Positions 16,348 through 24,550 of a stretch of 64,000 bases of DNA are shown in pieces (positions within the stretch are counted from its first letter, which is position 1; every line of letters begins with the position of its first letter). The translations under genes and the position numbers were made by a program. This DNA is from Ignavibacteria bacterium. GTDB lineage: Bacteria; Bacteroidota; Ignavibacteria; Kapaibacteriales; Kapaibacteriaceae. The DNA lies in contig JADJIQ010000002.1 in assembly GCA_016707005.1 (NCBI GenBank), forward strand, positions 806,001-870,000, in the 5' to 3' direction. The notes beneath the pieces were generated by a model. That model was not told where the DNA came from and did no database searches. It was given only the letters and a program-made list of their open reading frames with translations.

Positions 16348-19011
16348 CTACTGCGGCGCAAGGGGAATCGTTACGGTGAACCGTGCACCACCCATGGGTG
16401 AACGTCCTGCAACGATACGCCCATTGAGAGCCTCTACCAAACCTCGCACGATGGAGAGACCGAGTCCGCTACCTGTAGATCGTGGTCCACGAACAAATCG
16501 ATCAAAGATGTTTGCAAGCTCGGTGGGATCGATGCCCGGACCATCATCGTCGATCGTTATGGCCAGTGCCTCCAATCGAACAGCAACTGTGATTGAAACC
16601 GCCGTGCCTGGTGGAGTATGGTCGATGGCATTCCCTACGAGATTCCTCACAACCTGACGGATGATCGTCGCATCCGTTTGTATGTCAGGGGGCGACGGAG
16701 GATCGATCTCTACGAAGAGCTTACGTCCGTCCTTGAGTGGAAGGAAGTCGCCCAACGACGCGTCCAGTGTTTCTCGGATGTCAATCGGCTGTTGCGTTAC
16801 CTCAACCTTGCCAGCATCGATTCGCGCCATGTCGAGTAGGTCCGTAACGAGATCGTCGAGTCGCTCTGCCGATGATCGTATATCATGAACGAGTTGGCGT
16901 TGAGTGTCGGAGAGATTGTCGCCAACCACCTCTTCCAACGTAGAGGCCGAACCCAATATGGAGGCCATTGGAGTCCTCAACTCGTGAGAGACAGCGTTCA
17001 TGATCGTGCGCGCCAGGCGCTCTGATTCTTCGGCCTGGCGGACTCTGCTGACACTATCGTTTAGTCTCATGCGCTCAAACGACCAAGCGGCTTGACGCAC
17101 CACACGTTCGATCACCCCAGGGTCTTCGAATGATCTTGTCCGAGAGGTTCTCGGCCGGAAACCGATAACGCCAACACATCGGTCATTCACACTCATTGGT
17201 ACGTAGCGCGCAGTGGCGAACGGCAATGTCTCGGTTCCGCTCCCGGCACTCCGCGAATGGTCGTACACCCACATTGCTACGGCGTACTCCTTTGCATCCG
17301 GTGTGAACGATCCGTACATCTGTATGTCACTATCCTGGGCACCATCCGGCCGAACAATGATGGCAACGTCTGCATCGAGAAGTTGCTGCGTTCGTTGCAC
17401 GATGGCATCAACAATATCCGCAACAGCCGATGACGCATTCACATCCGTTGCAAGTGCGTAGAGTTGCTCTGTTCGTTGTTCTCGTCTGCGGATCACTTGC
17501 TCTCTCCGCCTGATACGCGTTGCTAACCACGTTGACGTAAGCGCCGTAATGAAGTACAACGTGAACGTGAGCTGATCTTCGAGTCTGCCGATCGTTAGCG
17601 TGAAGCGAGGAGGAATGAAGAGTAGATCCCATGCTCCGGCTGTAAGGACTGCTGTTACGAGGACCGGCCCGCGTGGTGCAAGAACCGGAAGGATACTTAC
17701 ATACAAAAGGAGGATCATGCCAACGGCCTGATACCCAATTGTCGGTAAGAGCAGCAAGCCGATGCCGATCATCACAACGGAAGTTGCAATAGTCAATACA
17801 TATGCCAACGGTCCGGATTGAATAAGCATCGGATACGACCCTGATGCTGTCGGTTTTGCATCATCCGATTCTCCGTCATCTGCAGCTACCACGCTCACAT
17901 CGATCCCGTCAGCCCTTGCGATCAGACGCGAAACGATACCGGCACCCGTAACAAAGGAGAACAGGCCACCCCTTCTGGGCTTACCCACAACAATGGTGAC
18001 AGCATTTCTGCGATGCGCGGCCGTGAGAAGTCCGTTCACAACGTCATCATCATCGATCCAGTCGATCTCGCCGCCGAGCTCCTCAACAAGGGATACGGCT
18101 GACTGGAGATGTCGCTCCTGCGACTCAGAGAGAGCGCCTGGGCGTCGCACTATGGCCGCAACCCACCGAGCGCCATGCTCCTGTGCAACCTTACAGGTCC
18201 ACCGAACAAGTCGTGTAGCGTGTGGCGTAGGTCCGATGGCCACGAGATAACTCTGCGCGGACGGCCACATCTCCTCGATACCATAACGCTGACGGTAGGA
18301 TCGAAGATCGGTGTCAACACGCTCTGCTGTTGTCCGCAGTGCCATCTCTCGCAAGGCAACGAGATTACCCTTGCGGAAGAAATTCTGAAGGGCAACAATA
18401 GAACGGTCCTTTGCGTAGACCTTTCCTTCTGACAGACGTTGCAGTAGTTCAGCCGGAGTGATGTCTATAACCTCAACTTCCGAGGCCTTTGCCAAAACGC
18501 TATCCGGCACTCGTTCTCGAACAGCAACACCCGTGATACGCTCTACATCATCTGCTCTACTTTCAAGGTGCTGGACATTCAAGGTAGAATAGACATTGAT
18601 ACCGTTGTCGAGGAGTTCATCAATGTCTTGGTAGCGCCGGCGATGCCTCCATCCCGTTGGATTGGTATGGGCAAGCTCATCAACAAGGACGAGTTGCGGA
18701 CGTCGGGCGAGGATCGCATCAACATCCATGTCTGCGTGACTCGACCCGCGATGCTCCACACTCTTGCGCGGAATCACTTCGAGCCCATCCAACAACTTCT
18801 CCGTCTCCCATCTTCCATGTGTCTCAACAACACCAACCACAACGTCGATCCCTGCATCCTTTGCACGCTGCGCCGCCTCAAGCATAGCATAGGTCTTCCC
18901 AACTCCGGCGCACATGCCGAGGAAGATCTTCAGCACTCCAGCGTCTACAGTCTTCTCGTCGTCCTTAAGCATACGAAGGAGTGCATCGGGGTCTGGTCTG
19001 CGTTCATTCAT
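16348..19011 (-). CDS. kdpD: Potassium sensor histidine kinase KdpD
   Basis: An 887-residue sensor kinase with the standard KdpD order. The N-terminal KdpD domain has Walker A GMCAGVGKT (32-40), and the VELAHTNPTGWRHRRRYQDIDELL-type region follows. A universal-stress-like segment (about 245-370) leads to four membrane helices (about 400-505) and a GAF-like region with LYALATDVNASSAVADIV. The HisKA domain has VSHELRTPMASILGSAS (phospho-His) and the HATPase has DDGPGIDP and GSGLGLSIVRGL. Its ATG overlaps the kdpC stop (ATGA). Length and motifs are normal, and it pairs with kdpE immediately downstream. Confidence 0.95.
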   Translation of the reverse strand: MNERRPDPDALLRMLKDDEKTVDAGVLKIFLGMCAGVGKTYAMLEAAQRAKDAGIDVVVGVVETHGRWETEKLLDGLEVIPRKSVEHRGSSHADMDVDAILARRPQLVLVDELAHTNPTGWRHRRRYQDIDELLDNGINVYSTLNVQHLESRADDVERITGVAVRERVPDSVLAKASEVEVIDITPAELLQRLSEGKVYAKDRSIVALQNFFRKGNLVALREMALRTTAERVDTDLRSYRQRYGIEEMWPSAQSYLVAIGPTPHATRLVRWTCKVAQEHGARWVAAIVRRPGALSESQERHLQSAVSLVEELGGEIDWIDDDDVVNGLLTAAHRRNAVTIVVGKPRRGGLFSFVTGAGIVSRLIARADGIDVSVVAADDGESDDAKPTASGSYPMLIQSGPLAYVLTIATSVVMIGIGLLLLPTIGYQAVGMILLLYVSILPVLAPRGPVLVTAVLTAGAWDLLFIPPRFTLTIGRLEDQLTFTLYFITALTSTWLATRIRRREQVIRRREQRTEQLYALATDVNASSAVADIVDAIVQRTQQLLDADVAIIVRPDGAQDSDIQMYGSFTPDAKEYAVAMWVYDHSRSAGSGTETLPFATARYVPMSVNDRCVGVIGFRPRTSRTRSFEDPGVIERVVRQAAWSFERMRLNDSVSRVRQAEESERLARTIMNAVSHELRTPMASILGSASTLEEVVGDNLSDTQRQLVHDIRSSAERLDDLVTDLLDMARIDAGKVEVTQQPIDIRETLDASLGDFLPLKDGRKLFVEIDPPSPPDIQTDATIIRQVVRNLVGNAIDHTPPGTAVSITVAVRLEALAITIDDDGPGIDPTELANIFDRFVRGPRSTGSGLGLSIVRGLVEALNGRIVAGRSPMGGARFTVTIPLAPQ

Positions 19012-19583
19012 TGTCGCAAGGCATCCATTGCAATGTTGAGACGAAGTACATTCACACGTGCCATTCCAAATATCCCTACTAACGGTTGATCCGTAGCTGC
19101 CGAAATCAGTTGCTCAACGTGGGCTCTTCTGCTCGACGCCAATCCACGCGCCTTCATGACGCGCGTTACTTGCACTTGGGCCGCCTCGGTAGAAATATGC
19201 GGATCGATTCCGCTGGCTGAGGCCATCACCAGATCTGATGGAATGGCAGCCCCCTCTACCTCATTCTGCTTGGCAAGGGAATCACGAAGAACTGCAACGT
19301 CCTTTCGGAATGCTGCCGAGGCAACGGTGCGGTTCGTTCCGCCACTCGGGAGTGGTTGGTTGCCGATCGCGCTTGGACGTCCATGGAAGTACTTCTCAGA
19401 TGTCCATGCTTGCCCCACGAGGGCACTTCCAACTTCGCGTCCCTTTACGATGACCATACTTCCGTTTCGCTGAGAAGGGGCTATCACAGCCGCGATCCCA
19501 GTCACAAGAAGTGGGAATGCCACACCACAGATGAGGGTGAAGGCAGCAACCATAAGCAACGAGTTTTGAAGATGCTTGATCAT
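19008..19583 (-). CDS. kdpC: Potassium-transporting ATPase KdpC subunit
   Basis: KdpC is the single-span periplasmic subunit that stabilises the KdpFABC pump. The 191-residue product has one N-terminal helix (LLMVAAFTLICGVAFPLLVTGIA). Family motifs follow: GSALVGQAWTSEKYFHGRPSA, then SDLVMASASGIDPHIS and a C-terminal NVLRLNIAMD. I use the ATG at 19583; a TTG six bases upstream would overlap the porin stop. The gene sits between a porin gene and kdpD, whereas in E. coli it directly follows kdpB. Confidence 0.93.
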   Translation of the reverse strand: MIKHLQNSLLMVAAFTLICGVAFPLLVTGIAAVIAPSQRNGSMVIVKGREVGSALVGQAWTSEKYFHGRPSAIGNQPLPSGGTNRTVASAAFRKDVAVLRDSLAKQNEVEGAAIPSDLVMASASGIDPHISTEAAQVQVTRVMKARGLASSRRAHVEQLISAATDQPLVGIFGMARVNVLRLNIAMDALRQ

Positions 19584-19585
19584 GA

Positions 19586-20647
19586 TCAATCTCCAAAGGC
19601 AACGGAGGTGGAGAGGGTGATGTAGGTGTCATTCGACGTCAACCCATCGTTCGACGGGAAGACGTCGTCTGCCGCCATCATGGTGCGAACCTCGCACCGA
19701 ATGAGGAAGGCCGAATTCGGCCTAAAATCAAGATTGGCCGAAGCTGCGGTGGCCTGGAACGGTGTTCCAGCCGGCGTTGCGATAAAGATGTTCTTCGCAT
19801 CGTTGTAATGCTCAACACGAGCTGTCAATCGAAACGCGTCGGACAAAACATGTGATGAGATCACTCCGGCATACCACTGCTGCGCAGAAGTATCTGTTGC
19901 CGTTTCCTGCATACATAGGTCGCCCATGAGTACCAATGTCCACGCAGTGGAAGGCTTCCATTCTGCCCAGAGGTTGTTATGGAACCGAACCAGGGCCGGC
20001 ATGCCTCGGGGTTGCTCGTTCCCAACAAACGTACTCCAATTGAGCGTGAGCTCCGACGATGGCTTCACAAGAAGGCGTGTGCCCAGAGCGAGATCGTCAT
20101 TGATGTCAACGATCTGCTGCCACCCGTTGAGAACGAGGCCGGTTAGGGTGATGGCATCGCTAATGGACCACGCGAGGGAAGCGCCGGTGGAGTAATACGG
20201 CGTATAGTCAGCCGTGAAAGATCGCGACAACGTAAGATTATCTCGTGTGATCATCGACTCGTAGCCGATGTGTGAGAACATTACACCGGCATCGAGCCAC
20301 AGACCATTTGTGATGCGGAGTCCGGCCGATGCTTCTTGGAGCCACCTCCAAGACGAATCAGGCCCCATGTAGTTCGCACGGGTGAACCAACCTTCTTGTA
20401 AGGCAACACGACCACGATAGTCCGGACCATTCACAGCAAGTCCGATGTATCCCAACATCAGTCCGAACTCAGCATTTCGAGCAGGCTGTGTTGTATAGGC
20501 CCGTTGGTGGTCAGGTGGATCGTTGAGAGAATAGGAGTAGAAAACGTCTGCAGAGGCCGACCATGACACGTTAACAGAGTCTTCGGCTGCCATTGGGACA
20601 GTTATGATCGAGATGCACAAGGCGAGTGCAAGTAGGCGCACATTCAT
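19586..20647 (-). CDS. Outer-membrane beta-barrel (porin-like) encoded inside the kdp operon
   Basis: A 353-residue exported protein with a signal peptide (MNVRLLALALCISIITVPMAAE). It has amphipathic beta strands throughout, Trp/Tyr-rich turns (ASADVFYSYSLNDPPD; LAWSISDAITLTGLVLNGW; WYAGVISSHVLSDAFRLTARVEHY) and no membrane helix. It resembles the OmpL/BBP2-type putative porins of Bacteroidota. Its ATG follows the kdpB stop by one base and kdpC starts within two bases of its end, so it must be co-expressed with the pump. I infer a role in letting potassium cross the outer membrane under limitation. An earlier TTG at 20656 is less likely. Confidence 0.8.
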   Translation of the reverse strand: MNVRLLALALCISIITVPMAAEDSVNVSWSASADVFYSYSLNDPPDHQRAYTTQPARNAEFGLMLGYIGLAVNGPDYRGRVALQEGWFTRANYMGPDSSWRWLQEASAGLRITNGLWLDAGVMFSHIGYESMITRDNLTLSRSFTADYTPYYSTGASLAWSISDAITLTGLVLNGWQQIVDINDDLALGTRLLVKPSSELTLNWSTFVGNEQPRGMPALVRFHNNLWAEWKPSTAWTLVLMGDLCMQETATDTSAQQWYAGVISSHVLSDAFRLTARVEHYNDAKNIFIATPAGTPFQATAASANLDFRPNSAFLIRCEVRTMMAADDVFPSNDGLTSNDTYITLSTSVAFGD

Positions 20648-20648
20648 G

Positions 20649-22727
20649 TTAGGCAAGTCCTAATGCGGTGATGAGTATGTCGAGAAGTTTGATCCCAATG
20701 AACGGGATGAGGAGTCCACCCAAGCCATAGATCAGCACGTTCCGGCGGAGCACCGCCGATACGCCCTGTGGCTTGTACGTTACGCCGCGGAGCGCGAGTG
20801 GTATGAGGGCTATGATGATCAATGCATTGAAGATCACGGCGGAGAGAATAGCACTTTGTGGTGAGGCAAGCCCCATGATATTGAAGATCTCCATTGGTGA
20901 AGACCCATCTGCACCAACGTAGAGTCCGGCGAACATAGCAGGCAGGATGGCGAAATACTTCGAAACATCGTTAGCGATGGAGAACGTCGTTAGCGCACCT
21001 CTCGTCATCAGCAGTTGCTTACCGGTCTCAACGATCTCGATGAGTTTCGTTGGATTACTATCAAGATCGATCATGTTGCCGGCTTCACGGGCGGCTTGGG
21101 TTCCGGAGTTCATCGCAACACCAACATCTGCCTGGGCAAGTGCGGGTGCGTCATTCGTTCCATCTCCGATCATAGCAACCAGACGTCCTTGCGACTGCTC
21201 GTGCCTGATACGTGCGAGTTTGTCCTCCGGTTTGGCTTCTGCGATAAAATCGTCTACGCCTGCCTCGGCAGCGATGGCAGCGGCCGTCAGTGGGTTGTCG
21301 CCGGTGATCATCACCGTGCGAATCCCCATCAACCGGAGTCGCTCAAATCTCTCTCGAATGCCACCCTTGACAATGTCCTTGAGCTCAACCACACCCAACA
21401 CCGTGCTTCCATCGCTCACAACAAGCGGTGTAGATCCGGCGCTTGCAACCCTATCGGCAGCAGCACGCACATCCTGGGGCATCCAACCGCCATTTTCAAC
21501 CACGGCCTTTTCAACGGCATCTGCCGCGCCCTTGCGCACTTGGTGAGGTATTCCGTCGGCATCGGTAAAGTCTGCACCGCTCATTCGTGTTTGCGCAGTA
21601 AAGGGATGCGTCACAACATCATGAAGATCTTCATGTGCATCACGAATGGCATGAGCATGACGTGCAAGGTGGACGATGCTGCGCCCTTCCGGCGTTTCAT
21701 CAGCCAACGATGCCGTGTAGGCTGCACGAGCCAGATCTGTAACCGAAACACCGTGAGCAGGGATGAACTCCGAAGCGCTTCTATTGCCAAAGGTGATCGT
21801 TCCCGTTTTATCGAGAAGCAGTACATCGATGTCACCGGCAGCTTCCACGGCTCTTCCGCTCATGGCAACCACGTTCGACCGCAGTAGCCTGTCCATACCA
21901 CTGATACCAATGGCGCTGAGCAATCCACCGATCGTTGTAGGAATGAGGCAGACAAGGAGCGCCATCAAAACGGAAATGGACGTATCAGCACTACCATGAC
22001 CTGAAGATGAGAGGAACTGTGTAAAGAACGGCAGCGTGATCACCACAAGGATGAAGACAACGGTAAGTCCGATGAGCAAGGTACTCAGAGCGATCTCATT
22101 TGGCGTGCGCTGACGTTGAGCCCCCTCCACGAGTCCGATGATACGGTCTAGGAATGCCTGTCCCGGCTCAACAGAGATACGGATCACGATCCTGTCGCTC
22201 AGAACGCGTGTGCCTCCTGTAACCGCGCTACGATCGCCTCCACTTTCGCGGATCACCGGCGCTGACTCCCCGGTGATAGCACTTTCATCAACAGAGGCGA
22301 TGCCTTCGATCACCTCACCATCAAGTGGAATGAGATCCCCGGCTTCGCAGATCACGAGATCATTTACATGAAGTTCTGATGAGCCGACCACAGACTCAAC
22401 ACCATTCACAAGTTTACGTGCTGTGGTGGTCTGCCTTGACCGACGAAGGGCATCGGCTTGTGCCTTGCCCCTTCCTTCAGCGATCGACTCGGCAATGTTG
22501 GCAAAATAGACCGTGCCCCAGAGCCAAAGTGTGATCTGAAGATCCACACCGGAGAACGAGCCATTCATGGCGTCTACGACCATCGCGATGGTTGTTGCAA
22601 CCGCTCCAATAGCCACAATGGCCATTACCGGCGATCTGCGAAGTTCACGCGGATGGAATTTTGTGATGCCGTCCCGCAAGGCCTGAACGATCAGATCACG
22701 AGATACAACGTTTGAGGTAACAGCCAT
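20649..22727 (-). CDS. kdpB: Potassium-transporting P-type ATPase KdpB subunit
   Basis: KdpB is the ATP-hydrolysing P-type subunit. The 692-residue protein has actuator motif ITGESAPVIRESGGD, phosphorylation motif DKTGTITFGNR, nucleotide-domain KGAADAVEK, and hinge motifs MITGDNPLTAAAIAAEAGVDDFIAEAKPEDK and MIGDGTNDAPALAQADVGVAM. Hydrophobic helices flank these. A clear Shine-Dalgarno GAGGAGGA lies just before the ATG, within the last codons of kdpA. Length and motif order are normal for KdpB. Confidence 0.97.
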   Translation of the reverse strand: MAVTSNVVSRDLIVQALRDGITKFHPRELRRSPVMAIVAIGAVATTIAMVVDAMNGSFSGVDLQITLWLWGTVYFANIAESIAEGRGKAQADALRRSRQTTTARKLVNGVESVVGSSELHVNDLVICEAGDLIPLDGEVIEGIASVDESAITGESAPVIRESGGDRSAVTGGTRVLSDRIVIRISVEPGQAFLDRIIGLVEGAQRQRTPNEIALSTLLIGLTVVFILVVITLPFFTQFLSSSGHGSADTSISVLMALLVCLIPTTIGGLLSAIGISGMDRLLRSNVVAMSGRAVEAAGDIDVLLLDKTGTITFGNRSASEFIPAHGVSVTDLARAAYTASLADETPEGRSIVHLARHAHAIRDAHEDLHDVVTHPFTAQTRMSGADFTDADGIPHQVRKGAADAVEKAVVENGGWMPQDVRAAADRVASAGSTPLVVSDGSTVLGVVELKDIVKGGIRERFERLRLMGIRTVMITGDNPLTAAAIAAEAGVDDFIAEAKPEDKLARIRHEQSQGRLVAMIGDGTNDAPALAQADVGVAMNSGTQAAREAGNMIDLDSNPTKLIEIVETGKQLLMTRGALTTFSIANDVSKYFAILPAMFAGLYVGADGSSPMEIFNIMGLASPQSAILSAVIFNALIIIALIPLALRGVTYKPQGVSAVLRRNVLIYGLGGLLIPFIGIKLLDILITALGLA

Positions 22728-22728
22728 G

Positions 22729-24351
22729 TTAGAATCCTCCTCTCATCAATTGGACTTGTTCTGTCAGGGGGCCCATCAAGAGCACAGGGAAGAACGTTAG
22801 AGCACCAACAATGAGGATGGTACCGATCAATAGGAGAACAAAGAGTGGAGAGTGCGTTGGGAATGTGCCGGCACTTTCCTTCATGCGTATGCGAGAAACC
22901 ATACGTCCGGCAATGATCACCACCGGTATGATCACCGCATATCGTCCGATCAACATGGCAATGCCGATGCCGATGTTATAGAAGGTAGTGTTGGCGTTGA
23001 GTCCGGCAAATGCACTCCCATTATTCCCAGCCGCACTGGCCCAGGCATAGAGTACTTCAGAGATTCCGTGGGCTCCGGTATGCAACATCGAACTCCTTCC
23101 AACGCCCGTAGAGAGAGAGATCGCAGAGCCGATCAGCATCGCCGCACTTGGGGCAATGATCGCCACGATGGCCCATCGCACATCCACGGCATCGATCCGT
23201 TTACCGAGGTACTCCGGCGTTCGACCAACCATAAGCCCCGTAAGAAAAACGGTGAGGATCACGAACAGGATCATTCCGTAGAGCCCTGACCCAACTCCTC
23301 CGAACACGATCTCGCCAAGCATCATGTTCAACATCGCAATGCCGCCGGCAACTGGAGAAAGGCTTGAGTGCATCGCGTTGACAGAGCCGTTGGATGCAGC
23401 CGTTGTTGTGGTCGACCATAGGATGCTTTCAGGGACGCCAAAACGCGACTCCTTGCCTTCCATCAACGAACGCTCTCCAATAGCCGTTGCCGACGCATTC
23501 TCAGACCACAACGAAACTCCAATTCCGATCGTGAGCAGAATGAGCATTGTGGCAAACAGAGCTATACCATGTTTGCGGTGGTTGGCCATGATCCCATACG
23601 TGAAACACAATGACCCGGGGATCAGGATCAAGGCGATGGTAGAGAGAAGATTGGTAAGGGGCGTTGGGTTTTCCAAGGGGTGGGCACTGTTCGCGTTGTA
23701 GTAGCCCCCTCCATTTGTTCCGAGCTGTTTGATCGCGATCTGAGAGGCAGCCGGACCAACAGGAATGGTCTGTTGCTTCCCCTCAAGGGTTGTGATCTGG
23801 TGTGCCGAATCAAATGTCTGAACCATCCCCTCGGAAACGAAGATCATGGCAAAGAGGACGGAAAGGGGCAATAGGATGCCAAGAACAATGCGCGACATAT
23901 CACGCCACGCATTCCCGAGTGTTTTACCGCTGGACCTTGCCAAACCTCGCGTGACGGCTACCAAGACGGCGATTCCTGTAGCTGCACTGAGAAAGTTCTG
24001 GGTGCCAAGTCCAACCATCTGAGAGAACTGACTCAGCGTTGTTTCGCCGGCATAACTCTGCCAATTCGTATTGGTCACAAAACTCACAGCGATGTTGAAG
24101 GCCAAGGCCAGATCAAGGCCCTTTGCTCCGTCAGGATTGAGGGGGAGATATTGCTGGCACATGAGAAGACAGATCAGGAAGCCAAATCCGACGGCATTAA
24201 AGGTCAGAATGGCTCCGAGATACTGTTTCCAATCCATCTCGTCTGCACCTTCCCCACCGAGTAGCCGGGCGATATAGGTCCCCAAGAGCGGCGAAAGCAC
24301 GGCAATGAGAAGGAGAAAAACCCCAATGGGGATCAATTGCGTCAAGTCCAT
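22729..24351 (-). CDS. kdpA: Potassium-transporting ATPase KdpA subunit
   Basis: KdpA is the potassium-selective channel-like subunit. The 540-residue polytopic protein has about ten membrane helices and selectivity-filter-like loops, including VTNTNWQSYAGE, GTNGGGYYNANSAHPLENPTP and ASAAGNNGSAFAGL. The start is supported by Shine-Dalgarno GGAGG five bases before the ATG. It is the first gene of kdpA-kdpB-porin-kdpC-kdpD-kdpE. I find no kdpF small gene upstream. The 199-bp gap to the divergent lepA holds a direct repeat that may be a KdpE site. Confidence 0.97.
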   Translation of the reverse strand: MDLTQLIPIGVFLLLIAVLSPLLGTYIARLLGGEGADEMDWKQYLGAILTFNAVGFGFLICLLMCQQYLPLNPDGAKGLDLALAFNIAVSFVTNTNWQSYAGETTLSQFSQMVGLGTQNFLSAATGIAVLVAVTRGLARSSGKTLGNAWRDMSRIVLGILLPLSVLFAMIFVSEGMVQTFDSAHQITTLEGKQQTIPVGPAASQIAIKQLGTNGGGYYNANSAHPLENPTPLTNLLSTIALILIPGSLCFTYGIMANHRKHGIALFATMLILLTIGIGVSLWSENASATAIGERSLMEGKESRFGVPESILWSTTTTAASNGSVNAMHSSLSPVAGGIAMLNMMLGEIVFGGVGSGLYGMILFVILTVFLTGLMVGRTPEYLGKRIDAVDVRWAIVAIIAPSAAMLIGSAISLSTGVGRSSMLHTGAHGISEVLYAWASAAGNNGSAFAGLNANTTFYNIGIGIAMLIGRYAVIIPVVIIAGRMVSRIRMKESAGTFPTHSPLFVLLLIGTILIVGALTFFPVLLMGPLTEQVQLMRGGF

Positions 24352-24446
24352 AGTACCTCCGAGTGTTTGACAGCTTCAAAACTCAGGTGTAGTGGCTAAA
24401 ACCACCATGCGGATACGATCAAACCGTATATGGGTGATATATGGAC
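24352..24446 (-). promoter_or_regulatory. kdp operon promoter region with direct-repeat operator candidate
   Basis: On the minus strand CCATATA-N4-CCATATA (24427-24444) is a direct repeat with 11-bp periodicity, the arrangement OmpR-family regulators such as KdpE bind on one helix face. It lies about 76-93 bp upstream of the kdpA ATG. No exact TAnnTTTG box is seen here, and the leader ends in a strong GGAGG. The KdpE assignment is inference. Confidence 0.4.
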
Positions 24447-24543
24447 GTCATTCCGTCATTTCGTCACCCCGTAACCTCGTAACCCCGTAACCTCGTAACC
24501 TCGTAACCCCGTAACCCCGTAACCTCGTAACCCCGTATCTTTG
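24447..24543 (+). repeat. 8-bp array GTAACCYC, 12 units, ending in the lepA promoter box
   Basis: Twelve units in perfect 8-bp phase: GTCATTCC, GTCATTTC, GTCACCCC, eight of GTAACCCC or GTAACCTC, then GTATCTTT followed by G. The last unit is the -7 box TATCTTTG (24536-24543), so the promoter element sits in phase with the array. Confidence 0.95.
24536..24543 (+). promoter_or_regulatory. -7 promoter box TATCTTTG before lepA
   Basis: An exact match to TAnnTTTG, 7 nt before the lepA ATG. It is the terminal unit of the GTAACCYC array. No TTG-type -33 element is present; the -33 region is array sequence. Confidence 0.55.
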
Positions 24544-24550
24544 TGGTCTT

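Noticed and set aside
21015..21887. 290-codon plus-strand frame opposite kdpB
   Set aside because: Antisense to the P-type ATPase motifs; composition is typical of a shadow frame.
24352..24446. A kdpF gene upstream of kdpA
   Set aside because: The only short frame on the minus strand is about ten codons (MVVLATTPEF) and is not a membrane helix.
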